64,000 nt of DNA from Chytridium lagenaria (GCA_025449115.1 JAHLKC010000007.1:310001-374000), one strand, 5' to 3'; positions 23,275 through 34,914 are shown, counted from the stretch's first letter. The notes: a model not told the origin generated them from the letters alone. Program-made: numbers and translations.

Positions 23275-26226
23275 CATTGGCATGTGCGGGCTTGCAATTA
23301 TAGCACAGATTTTTCGTTTATTTTTTTTTTTAGATGATCGATTTTCTATCGGTGGTTTGGTCAATGTGAATGCCATTCTAGTCACCGCCCAATGGATGCG
23401 CTAAACGTGAAAGTAATAACACCCCAGCCCACCATATTAGCTAGTTATGCACCCCTAAGACTCCCACCATTTGGATTTAGTACTATCAGGGGCGTTAGCA
23501 TCGATGGCGTCGACGGCGTAGCCATCCGAACACCCCTACTCCCCTACCCACGCTGTCTCCTCTGAGCAGAAATCACCATTTTACTTTATTTGGCTTCCAG
23601 TTTGGGTTGTATAGTTTTTCCATCTTCCTCGTTTTTATGTATCTTTTTTCTTCTCATTCCTCTTTTTACTCCTTCTTGAACTTCGGTCGATCAAGAAAGA
23701 GCCCCTTTCTCGTGTAACGGGAGCGCGACAACTAGTACACAGACGGGGCAGCCCTCCCTGCACGCGACTATAAAAGGAACGCTACCATCCCCCTTCACCA
23801 ACATCATCACCAACAACTTCCTCATTTGCCCTCGATCACCATGCTCAAGTTCTCTTTCATCCTCGGCGCCATCGCCGCGCTTCCCTTCGCCTCTGCCTAC
23901 GACTACGTCTACGGCAGCGACAGTGTCTCCGTCGTCTCCACCGGTAGCCAAGAAAAGTTCATCTACGGCACTCACGGCTTCTCGCAATACGACTACAACG
24001 TCACCGTCTCTCTCGCCGTCAAGAACTTGGATTTCGAAAAGGAGGTCGGAGTTCGCTTCACCAACAACAGCTGGGCCAACACCTACGAGGCCACTGCCAA
24101 GTACTCCAAAAGCATCGACAACGGTTTTGAACTCTGGGACCTTGTGGTATGTAACCAATGCGTTGTTTTGATCAATGATTGAACATTCACCCTTCGTTTA
24201 GATCCCCCGTGGTATCCACTGGACCAACGAACCCGAGGTCGAATACGAGATTGCCGGATTCGTCTCTTACAGCAAGAAACCCCGTGTTTGGGATCCTCGC
24301 GTAAGCTAACTTTAGAATTTAACTTTTGAATCTTCATAAATGATCGACATCACACTTACAATGTTTTTTACGTTTTCTAGAGCAACTACTATGTTTGTAA
24401 GTATCCAAACTCACTCGTCCCTCATAACGAGGAACTTCACACGTACATATTTCTAACTTTCTCTTTCCTTGTTCATTTCCCCGCTATCATGACACTATAG
24501 ACAAGAAGGTAAGAATATTATGTTCTTTTTTATTCCTCGTATATGCCATCACGTACATATCTCCTTTCCCCACAGCATACTCACTCTTTACTCATTTCTA
24601 GGCTACTCAGCAAGTTCCCGTGCTTCACTTGGGAGACTATGTCTCATACGACTCTGCCTCCAACAAGATAACCCTTGAGGGTAGCGTTCGCACTTACTCG
24701 GCCGACCGCTCCAAGGACTACAAGGCCGGAAACGTCCTCATCCACTGGTCCGTCGACAACGTGAGTTTTAATGCATTCTACATCCATTGTCAGTCCTTGC
24801 GGGCGGAGCTCTTACTGATCTTTTACGATCTCCCTGTATCTCTCAGTGGAAGACCTTTGTCGACACCCCCGCTATTCTTAGCAACACTGGCGACATCTGG
24901 ACTTGGAAGTTCCCCATTGCCACCGCCGACTCAAACATCCCCGCCAACCTCAGCTACGCCATCCAGTACAAGCCCGTTTCCGCCGCCACCTTCTGGCTCA
25001 ACAACGACAAGCAGAACTTTGTCAAGAGCCTCAAGCCCACCTACACCATTTCCGGCGACGGCACTGGCCTTGTTGGCGATGGTACTCCCGTCACCGGTAT
25101 CCCCGCTGTCTACTTCAGCTTCTCCAGCAGCTTCAACCTTGGCTTCCCCCGTGCGCGCATTGACCAGTCCAAGGAGTGGATCACTTTTGGAAACCAGGAC
25201 AACTTCTACTACTCCTTCAACTCGGCTCAGATTGCCAACGGTGACCACAGCCTTGAGGTCCGCGTTCCCGTCTTGGGCGGTCCCGAGATCTTCTCCGTCT
25301 CTATCCCCTTCAAGGTTGAGAACAAGATTGCGTTTGTTGACCAGTGGAAGGCTGCCAGGCCCGACAACTCTCCCGACTATGCCAACCCTACCGCCATTGC
25401 CTCTGGAGCTGACGGAAAGGTCTACCTTGGATGGAACTACGGTATTGCCGTGAAGTACTCTGAATACGGATCTACCAGTAAGTTTATGGTCATCGTGTTC
25501 ATTCAACTACCATCGTTCTTATGACGTGACTAACACTTTAATTATCTTTAGACCAGGAAGTCGTCTTCAAGACCCCCGAAAACACCGGCATCAACTTCAT
25601 CGCTGAAGTCGGATCCAAAGTTGTCGCCTTTACCTCTTCCAAGACCGTTCACGTCTGGTCCGCTGACGGCACCCTTGACACCTCTTTCGCCACCGCTGGA
25701 ACTCTCGACATTGGCTACAACGCCGTCTTCAACGAGAAATCCCTCTGCGCCTCCAGCGTCAAGACCCTCGCCGACTCCATCTTTGTCACCGACTCCTGCA
25801 ACAACCGTATCCTCAAGTTCAGCCTCACCGGTGCTTTCATCTCCGACCTCCCCGTCTCCTTCTCCACCAACGTTCTCGGCGTTGACGCCACTTCTGGTCG
25901 TCTCCTTGCCACCGGTTACGTCTTCCCCGATGGATACAAGGTGCTCTCCATCGACCCCGCCACCTTCACCGTCGCCTCCACCACTCCCGTCAAGTCCACC
26001 GGCTCCATCGCCGCTATCACCAGCACCGCCGACTCCTTGATCTCCCTTCAGTACTCTACCCTCAGCTACCACGACAAGACCAGCGGTGAGAGGAAGGCGT
26101 TCTGGAACGCTAACGGGTATGACGAGAAGCCTGGTAACATTGGTAGCGCCAGCGCCTTGGCCGTGCTTTCCGATGGGTCTGTTGTTGTTGTTGCCAAGGA
26201 CCCTCCAGAGGTTCAAGCAGCTCTAA
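23275..26226 (+). repeat. Right arm of the 3-kb inverted duplication
   Basis: This is the counterpart of 15457-18475. The distal upstream block CTTGCAA near 23290 and the GCGTCGACGGCGTAGCC block near 23504 match the left arm in reverse complement. From the promoter to the stop codon the two arms are nearly identical, introns included. After the stop codon (expected at 26224-26226) they no longer match. Confidence 0.85.
23760..23775 (+). promoter_or_regulatory. Core promoter of paralogue D (CACGCGACTATAAAAG)
   Basis: GCACGCGAC leads into TATAAAA (23769-23775), 66 bp before the ATG at 23841. It differs from the copy before C only just after the TATA (AGGAACGC against AGAAACGC). Confidence 0.75.
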
Positions 26227-26378
26227 GTTGCCTGTTATTTCCTGCCATTGACTTTTCATTCGTTGAATCCACTTTCTTGGTCTTCTTGCATGCTTTTTTT
26301 TTTTTTTTTGATATTCCACTTAGCATTGTAGCTCTTTTACTTTTATTTTTGCCTCATCATGTTTTTGATTTCATTTAA
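23841..26378 (+). CDS. Paralogue D: secreted CBM21-like / NHL beta-propeller protein
   Basis: Best-preserved member of the family. Exons: 23841-24146, 24202-24300, 24381-24396 (16 nt), 24501-24508 (8 nt), 24602-24760, 24847-25477 and 25552 to the end. They join in frame to 681 codons. The signal peptide is residues 1-19. The first CBM21-like domain spans about 40-150 (VSLAVKNLDFEKEVGVRF, WDPRSNYYVYKK). A second, also CBM21-like, spans about 150-260 (SVRTYSADRSKDYKAGN, YAIQYK, FWLNNDKQNF). A beta-rich segment follows (about 260-400), then an NHL-type propeller (IFVTDSCNNRILKF; GSASALAVLSDGSVVVV). Near 26199 there is one base more than in C (AAGGACC against AAGACC). As sequenced, the frame therefore misses the conserved end and runs on to 26378 with an unrelated hydrophobic tail of about 50 residues. 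A, B and C all agree on ending in a short Q-R/K-F-type terminus, so the extra base is probably an error and the true stop is 26224-26226. Confidence 0.85.
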
Positions 26379-27546
26379 ACGTACTGTACTTATATGGTAC
26401 ATCCTTGTTTTAGTATGTATTATAAATGGTCTCATGCCTCTGTAATAAAGAAATACTGTCTTTGCACAAAGCTTATTAATAATACTACCTTCATTTCATT
26501 CTTACAACTTTGCTGATACCATTTAATTTTCACTACCTTGCTCAAATGACTTTTTTAATTTTAGATAGGCTGGTAAAAACTAATTTCTAAACTTCGCTTT
26601 GAAACCCGCGTTTTCTTTTTCGTGCCTCTTTTTTATTTTTCCTCAGCATTGAAAAGTCGAGCAAGTCTACTTCCTACCTGCATTCTTTTGGTTCACAAGT
26701 ATAATCTGGGCATACTCAGGACTTCATATGCCCAGGACAATTGCTCAGCTAAACTATCTCGGTCCTGGGTAAGTTTGTGATTTCGTCGAGCATACGAACA
26801 TCGCTGGCAGGTTAATGTTGCCTGCAGCCCACAAAAGTTTGATTCTGAACCCACATCCACGCGGTTTACCTGGTAAAATCTTGCGAGCCCTAAGGGAGTG
26901 GCTCGCGCTTCCTTATGGGTCTCTCACTATTTCGATAGGTCTCACATCCGGCGAGCAGAGATTTCACCAAACTCTCCTTCCTTGAATATCCCTGTTACAG
27001 CTCCCCTCTTTTGCTGTGTTGTAGGCACCCCTAAAGCATTTTAAGCTATAGTTTGCTTTGTCTCTGCCTTTCTATTCTCTCTTTTTTTGCGCACTTTTGA
27101 TGTTATTTTCTCTACCATTTCAATCCTTTTGGCCAAGTTCGACAAAAGCGAGTTAAGAAGAACCCTAAGACCTATTCATTGCGTAAAAACATCTTGGTAT
27201 CGAGTTAAGACATTATCCTTTGTCTTCCAGGCTACATGTAGTCAATCCATTCACATTGAAAGCTGCATATACTTTGAGACACTTTTTTTTCAGCCGCGTG
27301 TCTTCCTCATTTAACTCCGACGGTGTTGTTTGTCGCACAACAGTTGTCATCGGACTATGAAAAAAACAATTAGTGCCATCACTATATCGATAACGAAAGC
27401 TGGAGAACTACGCCTTCTAGGATGAAAAACTGAAAAAAAAAGGAGGCCCCCTCTCAGTCGATTTCAGAAAAGTTGTTTTATTCACCAGAACAAACGCACA
27501 GTCGCAAAGCAAACTATCGCACTTGAGCACGTCTAACCGTCAAGCA
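26379..27546. other. Intergenic stretch with several short inverted repeats
   Basis: No gene recognised. A plus-strand open frame at 27087-27314 has no recognisable domain. Between 26707 and 26906 three perfect short inverted repeats occur: TGGGCATA (26707-26714) with TATGCCCA (26727-26734), CCCAGGAC (26731-26738) with GTCCTGGG (26762-26769), and GCGAGCC (26883-26889) with GGCTCGC (26900-26906). The first two overlap, so they are mutually exclusive hairpins. Confidence 0.5.
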
Positions 27547-30500
27547 ATGACTGCTTTTCACCGAGATCCCGAGGCCATCAAGGCCTTTGTGATCTTTCTC
27601 ATGGCTACTGCAGCCATGATTTTTGCTGCACCAGCGGCAGTTCCCTATGCCAGGAAGTCCAGGAGGTCTAAGAAATTTAGTTACAGTACGTTATCATTGT
27701 TTTATCACCTCATCCAATTCCTTGTTTTACCCTCACATGCTACTGCCTCCTGATTATCATTCATCTCTGTAAAAGCTTGTCTGACTGTCCCTTTTTTTTA
27801 TTTGTAGGCCGTCGTCGTCGATTCCTTAACTCCCTTGCTGACAACAGCACTGCTTACTCTGTCTTTCCCTACGCACACTTGATTGCCTTGGTCCGTTCAG
27901 ATCGAAACCGGAATTATGATATGTCCCGATGATGAAGTTTTTGCTCAACCCCATTGATGAGGCTGAGAGAAAAGATGTGAGCGCATGAGGAAACGCCATC
28001 AGCAACAGTGTGAGGACGAACTTCCATTCCTGACTGTCAAACGCATCAGTGACCTGTTCTTGGAATCTCGCCTGTTCTTGGACCGGCTTTTTGATCCAAA
28101 TTTATCTGTTGATAAAGTATGTCTTGTATTATTTTTTTGTTTTCCCCACAGTTCGTACGCTTACCTGAAGTTCGTTGTCCTTACTTATACATTTTCGATA
28201 CATAGAATCCGATACTACGACGCCCAAAAAGAAAAAAGGACAAAAGGAAACAAAGTCGGAGTTTGGGTACGCCTCATGGTAAGTCGACCTATTTTTACGG
28301 TTTTTGCCTTGGTACAATTCTGCATCTTCTTTGCTTACAGAGATATATTCTTTTTCTTTTTAGCATCAGCTGCTGCGATCACCCTTAGACAAACTCAGGC
28401 CGAGAGGAGAAAGACCGCCGCCGCCGCCAGGCTAGCCGCTTTAGTTCAAACACGGATCACACCCACCATCTTCACGATATCAGAGGTTCCCTCGGTGGCC
28501 ATGGATTTCGTTACTGCTGATGAACCTTCAGCTCTTTTCATGGAGTCTACACCTAGCGATTCTTTTGTTCATGATGTGACGGAGCCTTGTAAACTGGTTC
28601 CAGACGACACAGATGCCCCGCTGGATGGGAATGTTCGAATTCTTGTTGACATTGGGCAGGAGGAAGAGTTTGAGAAGGGGACACCTGTTGACCGAATTAG
28701 GAATTTGGTGTCGCACGTAATTCCCGAATCAGAGCCACCTGTTCCTGAAAAGGCATTAGAGGCGAGTGCAGAGAACATCAGTGTCAATACCGAGACAGAG
28801 GAGGCCGTCGCCACCAAGCAAGAGGCCATCCAACTCACGGGCACCGTCGCCATCCCCAAGTCTTTAGATATCGCGTCCATCGACGAAATTGAGGTCCCAA
28901 TCACTTTACTTCCGGTAGTCAAGATTCCCGGAAGGAGCGTAGCTTGCAGATTCTCATCGAGAAACAGCAGAAAATGAGGAATGCTTATAAGGTACCTGAG
29001 ACTACAGCCACAGAAGCGGAGTTCCTCAAATACTCTCTCGTTATCGATATTGATGCACCGCTCAACTTATGGTCTCAAGCAGCAAGAATCAGAAAGAATT
29101 GCAATTCTTACGGAGAAAGAGTCAGATACCTCAAGAGATCCAAGAGATGAGGTCATTCAAGTCAGTTCGATGAAAGCCGTCCCCATCCCTGATTTATGTT
29201 GGTCCGTCCTCCAAACGACGTCGAGGATTCAATCAGATAAGACGAAATTGATTGCTGAGTCAGCGGAGCCCGCTGTCTTCATTCAGGATGACACCAACCT
29301 CAAAGTCACAATCACCGTCCCTGACCTGAGCCCAGCAGCGTTGCTCGAATCCAAGCACCCATTATGCCGGTTTTGGAGAATGCCGAGTCGTTGGTGGAGA
29401 TTGATACGCCTTTAATCCTTGAGCAAAGCCAGAGAGAGGAGTTAGCTATTGAACGAATTCGGTTAAGTTGGTTGAGAGATTAAAACGGAGATTATTAAAA
29501 GATCCCTTCGACTGTCAAGGATACTCTATCCCTGACGCCGAGAAGTTCAACAGACTTCTGACCTGAACAAGACCATTGTTGAGATAGAAACACTTCCGTG
29601 CCATCCGATAGTGACTTCGGTTAAGAGTGACCTGGGAACGCTCATTAAGCAAATGCAAAGTAAGGAGTTGGCGGCAGTAACGAATCCCGTCGAGGTCAAA
29701 GACGAGCTCAAGCTTGATACCTACTCCACCGCCGTCTCCGAACGACTATTTTGAGCAGCCCGAATAGTCAGAGCAAGGGTAACTTGTCAGCCGTGTCAGA
29801 TGAGTCTACCGCCGATCTTCAAGATACCACCAACAATCAGAACATCATTACAGTCTTCAAACCGACTGACTTTTTGAGTGCCGCGAAACTAGAGGATCCT
29901 ACCATCACCACAGAAGAGGTTTCTACCCCAAAATCTCTTGGATCTCGTGACAAGACAGGGGAAGATACGTTCACTTCTAAGCCGGTTGATGTCGCCACTA
30001 TCCTCAAGAATTTGTATCCAAAGATACCAACGTCAAAACCCGCGACGCCGTTAAGCTACATTAGCAAGCCAGATTCTGTTGTAGCCTGTGAATGCCGCCG
30101 CGGCCGTTTCTGTACCAATGACACCGGCTGCTGTCGCGAAGACGGGGAAAGTGATTTTATCAAGTTTCGCGAGACCTTCACCTCTAAGCCTGTTGATGTC
30201 AACGCTATTCTTCAGGATCTTCAAGCAAAGGGCAAGCCACCAAACCGTACGTCGTTTGGTTTGATTGGAAAGCCAGATTATGGTGTGGAGCCTGTGAATG
30301 CCGCCGCAGGAGTTTCTGTCGCAAAAACACTGACTGCTGTCGAGAAGAAGGAGGAAAGTGATTTCATGAAGGTTTGCGATACCCTCACCTCTGAGCCGGT
30401 CGATGATACAGTTATTTTTAAGGATCTTGAAGCAAAGACGCCGGCTCCCAAACCCGCCACGTCGTTCAGTTTCATTGGAAAGGTAATTCTATTGTAGAGC

Positions 30501-33500
30501 CTGTGAATACCTCCGCAGGAGTTTCTGTCGCAAAGACACTGACTGTTGTCGAGAAGACGGGGAAAGTGATTTCATCAAGTTTCGCGAGACCTTCACCTCT
30601 AAGCCAGTTGATGTCAACGCTATTCTTCAGGATCTTCAAGCAAAGGTGCAAGCCACCAAACCCGTCACGTCGTTCAGTTTGATTGGAAAGCCAGATTATG
30701 GTGCGAAGCCTGTGAACGCCGCCGCAGGAGTTTCTGTCGCAAAGACACTGACTGTTGTCGAGAGAAAGAGGAAAGTGATATCATGAAGGTTGCGAGACCC
30801 TCACCTCTGAGCCGGTCGATGATACAGTTATTTTTAAGGATCTTCAAGCAAAGACGCCGGCTCCCAAACCCGCCACATCGTTCAGCTTCATTGGAAAGTA
30901 GATTCTGTTGTAGAGCCTGTGAACGCCGCCGCAGGAGTTTCTGTCGCAAAGACACAGACTGTTGTCGAGAAGACGGAGGAAACGAAGGAAAGTGATTTTA
31001 CTAAGTTTCGTGAGACCTTTAGCTCTACGCCGGCTGATGTCACCGCTATTCTTCAGGATATTGTTGTTGAGAAGATGGAAATGTGGTTCTTTGCGACAGA
31101 CTGTTGTCGAGAAGACGGAGGAAAGTGATGTCATGAAGTTTTGCGAGACCCTCACCCTGAGCCGGTTGATGATGTGGTTATTTCTAAGGATGTTCAAGCA
31201 AAGATGCCGGCCCCCGAACCCGTCACGTCGTTCAGTTTCATTGGAAAGGTAGATTCTGGTGTGGAGCCTGTGAATGCCGCCGCGGCCATTTCTCTCCCAA
31301 AGACACCGGCTGTTATTGATAAGACGAAGGAAAGTGATTTACTAAGTTTCGTGAGACCTTTAGCTCTACCGGCTGATGTCACCGCTATTCTTCAGGATAT
31401 TGTTGTTGAGAAGATGGAGGAATGTGATTTAACGAGTTAGTTTCTGTCGCAAAGACACAGACTGTTGTCGAGAAGACGGAGGAAAAGTGATGTCATGAAG
31501 GTTTGCGAGACCCTCACCCCTGAGCCGGTTGATGATGTGGTTATTTTTAAGGATCCTCAAGCAAACGTGCCAGCTCCTAAACCCGCCACATCGTCCATTT
31601 TTATTGGAAAGGTAGATTTGTTGAGGAGGTGTGAATCGCCGCGGCCGTTCTGTCCCAAAGACACCGGCTGTTGTGACTCTTGTAGAGTATGAATCAAGAG
31701 TGCTTTTGATGAAAGACCGAGGGGAGAGCCGGTAGCAACGAATACGAATCATATCATTATTGACGTAATGAAGCATTATACCGATAGAACCAACACCATT
31801 GTTTCCTCTTCGCCACTCAATCCCTGTCCTGCTATTGCGATCCGCTTCTGTCTCTTCACTCCCGGAAAGTACGCTAACTCCGTTGCAAGTTGACGTATGT
31901 GTGTTCAAGAAGAACAGCCAGAGGCAGAAGTTGGCGGTAGAGGCGGCACCTATCTCCGAGACAGACATGGTGAATGTCCAAAGAAGACCCAAATATCCAC
32001 TGAGCTAGGAAAGCTAGTGGACTTCGCACAGGACTCCATCGGACTCGAGATTGGCGTTCCCGCTTCAAAACAGAACATCGCTTTGAGCTTGACAGACAAA
32101 TTTCTTGCCGTGAAGCTAATTGAGACTAACCCCACCTTGAAGAATGTTGTTGCCCCAAATTCTACTACCACATGAAGGCAGTCGAGTCCAACTTTAATGA
32201 GAATGTGACTGATACAAGCGGTATTGTGTATAGCTTCTGTAAGGCAGTCCTCAAGTTGATCTACTTTGTCGGACTTTTTGTCATATTCTTGTCCACAGTC
32301 ACAAGAGCACTCTATCCCCGCTTTGTCGATGCCAATATCTCGCGTGCACCTGTTAATGCCAAGCCCGGTTTTATTTTTAGGGATTATCTAAAGGTATACT
32401 TAGATCATGAAGTGTGTTCTAATTAATACTATTCAGATAAAGACTTTCAATGGAATGAAGCATCTTCTCTCTCCCTTCACTGTCGAAACTGATGCCAGTC
32501 AGCCACACGACAAGCCGAATACGCAGCCGGCTGAAATTACTATGCAGAGCAAGACTTTGACGAAAGCAAAATCCAGGTCCACAGAGCTCAAACTCGCCAC
32601 GTACTTTCTACTAGAAGCGGCCGATTTGAGCATGCTCAGGTAGTTCTCCCAAGTCATTACTTCTCCTAACAACAACATTTTAGTGTAAGGAAGTAGCAAC
32701 GCCATGCTTAACAAGAATGGTCACGAGGATAGCGTACCTTTTTTATGGACAACTACATCTCTATTTTGGCCGCTCATAAGGATAGAGAGATCACCCATTT
32801 CATGGCCACAATTTACGGTGAATTCACACTTTATGTGTCAATCTTACCTCGGTGTGCCTAAGGAGACTTCCTGGTGACTTTAAGGTCCTCCAGATGTGCC
32901 CCTCCCTTGCATCCACCACTCCAAACCGAAGACCTTCCTCGATGCTATCGCAAATGCTCGGTTCTCTTTACAAAGTCTTCATCATAGGAGAATAATGAGA
33001 CAGGAAAAAACGTTCGATGAATCGGATATGGACAGCGAAGGTTTTCGCAACAAAGTGCTGCAAATCAAAGTTTGCTCTCCATTACCGGAAAGTCGTTCAC
33101 TTTTAGACTTGGTCACGTATGAATTAGAGTTTTGGTCAAATCAGTTCCGTTTGATCTCGGAGAGTTGTTGAGCAACACTTCAATAGTAAGCCAAATGTAT
33201 GCACGAAAGTTTCCGCTTTCAAACGGTGCACGAATGTCAGAACTCTTGAAGATCGTTTTGCAAAACGGGACGACCGGAGCTTCTCCTACGTTACAAGCCC
33301 AATCGTTCTGAGAAGAACTCAATCCTATATTCGTAGTGGAGATCTCTTCGAAATGTCGATTGCAAAAGACTATATGTGCAAAAGGGAAGGTCTTTTCAGC
33401 GCAACCACATATGCCTAATCCCGACCTCACCGAGCATCACAATCAAAGCTCCAAAAGCATTTAATTTATACAAAGTCGATGAGCATGAGCTTGTCGAGCA

Positions 33501-34093
33501 GGTCAACTCAGCGGATTTTATGTCTCAAAAAGAGGGTCCATTCGAAGACACGACGATATGTTTTCGAAACGCCGGCGCAACTTCAACTAAGGCGAAGCAT
33601 GTCTTGCACCGTGACTCAATTCAATGCATCACTTCAGAAATATTTAATGGATGTGAAGGAGGCTTTACCTTCGCCATGACATCACTCAACCTTTCGCCAC
33701 TTCAATGTGCAAAAACGGGTGTCAGCTTGAAGATACTATGATGTGCCTCCTCTCCACCCTATATGCAAAGCAGACTCCATCAACATCAACAATAATGCCT
33801 CAGACTCAAAACCAAATCCCGTCATCTCAGACTCACATGCGGAAAACTCAGAACATTTTGCGCCAAAGCTTAGTAAAGCCCAAGAGGCTACCGAACGCCA
33901 ATATGCGCCAGAGGCCCAACGAGAAATTGTAGGAATCAGCACGTACTCCTCTCCGGAATCAGCACAGAATACACACATGTATGCATCAACACCCCGTGGC
34001 CTAGAAGCTCAAGATGATGATGATGATTTCCTAGAGTGCCTCATTCACCAAGGACCATGGTCTCCGTCTCCGATCTCTAGTCTTGAAATTTAG
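27547..34093 (+). CDS. Long frame-broken gene: signal anchor, acidic disordered protein, A/B tandem repeats, internal TM segment
   Basis: I do not recognise the family. The apparent start encodes a hydrophobic N-terminus (AFVIFLMATAAMIFAAPAAV) followed by basic residues. An intron after FSY joins SRRRRFLNSLADNST. Downstream, protein-like acidic, Pro/Thr/Val-rich sequence continues for over 6 kb on the plus strand but changes frame many times: long blocks at about 28365-28977, 28981-29360, 29751-30497, 31897-32426 and 33743-34093. Between about 29945 and 31685 lies an array of repeats (separate entry). Near 32220-32330 there is a hydrophobic stretch (LIYFVGLFVIFLSTVTRALY), a possible membrane segment. 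The last block ends in an acidic DDDDDFLECL-type tail. The likeliest reading is one large, fast-evolving surface or wall-linked protein whose repeats are poorly resolved in this sequence. Alternatives are two genes, or a decaying gene. Boundaries are approximate. Confidence 0.45.
29945..31685 (+). repeat. Tandem coding repeat, about 207 bp (69 codons), alternating A/B types
   Basis: Units begin with AAAGTGAT at 30148, 30355, 30563, 30772, 30989, 31122, 31331 and 31484, preceded by a diverged unit from about 29945. Odd units (type A) start with codons for ESDF-(I/T)KFRETF and continue VDVNAILQDLQAK. Even units (type B) start ESDFMKVC-TLT and continue DDTVIFKDLEAK, then PKPATSFSFIGK. Every unit reaches the GVSVAKT-x-TVVEK linker or a remnant of it. 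Complete units are 207-209 bp (one is 217); units starting at 30989 and 31331 are shortened to 133 and 153 bp by related internal deletions. The basic period is therefore an A+B dimer of about 415 bp, repeated four times, the last two with a deleted A unit. Confidence 0.85.
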
Positions 34094-34914
34094 GCGCTAC
34101 GCTGCCCTTCATAACACACTTCCTTTATGGGGAAGAATTGACGAATATTCACGTACATTTTCCCTTCGTGGAAATGACCATGCCGCATGTCATTTTTAAA
34201 TTTTCAAAAGTAAAAAAATCAAAACCTGTAATTTTTCATGCTCCAATAGCGCAAGTATGTGTAATGTGTAATTCTTTTAATATACAAAGGAAAGGTATGG
34301 TTTTATTCTTCTGCGGCTCTCACAAATGATCGGCGTGGTTGTGGCATAACAAGAGGTGGAGAAAGACTTTGCGGCAGTGGGGACGAATTTGATGGAGCGC
34401 CAGGGACCATTACAGAAGGCCTCCCCAACTGCGTCGGAACGACTTGCGCAGGCTGTTGCAGCGACGATGCTAAATAGCACTGAGCTTATCAGTAACGCGC
34501 TAAAAGAAAAATTAAATACCTTGCTGAATGGATGCATCGCCGTGATTTTAAGATTGCGGCGTCGACTGGATGTGTCGCTTTCAGATTTCTAAACAAATGA
34601 GGATAATAAAGAATATCAGGCTTACTGCTGGTTCGCTTGTTATGTGGGATCCTTTAAAAATAGGAACGCTAACATTTCCAAAAGTTTCGATGAGACCCAT
34701 GTCACTACCTATCATTACTTTTGGACGTTCAGCTGCGGATCGTTGGAGGATGGAGCCCATTTGGATTACCCAGGGTGTATGTCCTGATACTAGTTGTTGG
34801 CAACTTCTACATATTGGTTGACACAAAAAAAAAATTACCTTTTGGAACTTTTATCTCTCTTAGCTTGAAGATTTTAGGTGTATTTTTAGTATTTGTGGGT
34901 TAAAAAAAGCCAAC
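34094..34914. other. Stretch between the repeat gene and the PG-repeat gene
   Basis: A plus-strand open frame at 34356-34592 starts MEKDFAAVGTNLMERQ and reads like a helical protein, but no family is recognised. On the minus strand 34610-34815 has an open block (SGHTPWVIQMGS...KVMIGSDMGLIETFGN) that could be a further 3' exon of the PG-repeat gene; the frames could not be joined confidently. Confidence 0.4.

Noticed and set aside
15457..26226. Inverted arms as terminal repeats of a giant transposon or a composite element
   Set aside because: The arms are complete genes with introns and promoters, no transposase or target-site duplication is visible, and identity stops at a stop codon.
30090..30145. 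Cys-rich motif CRRGRFC in the repeat gene
   Set aside because: It appears only in a shifted frame of the repeat linker; the in-frame reading of other units is VSVAKT, so it is a by-product of an indel.
29945..31685. CRISPR-like array
   Set aside because: Units are contiguous, about 207 bp, coding, and have no unique spacers; the organism is eukaryotic.
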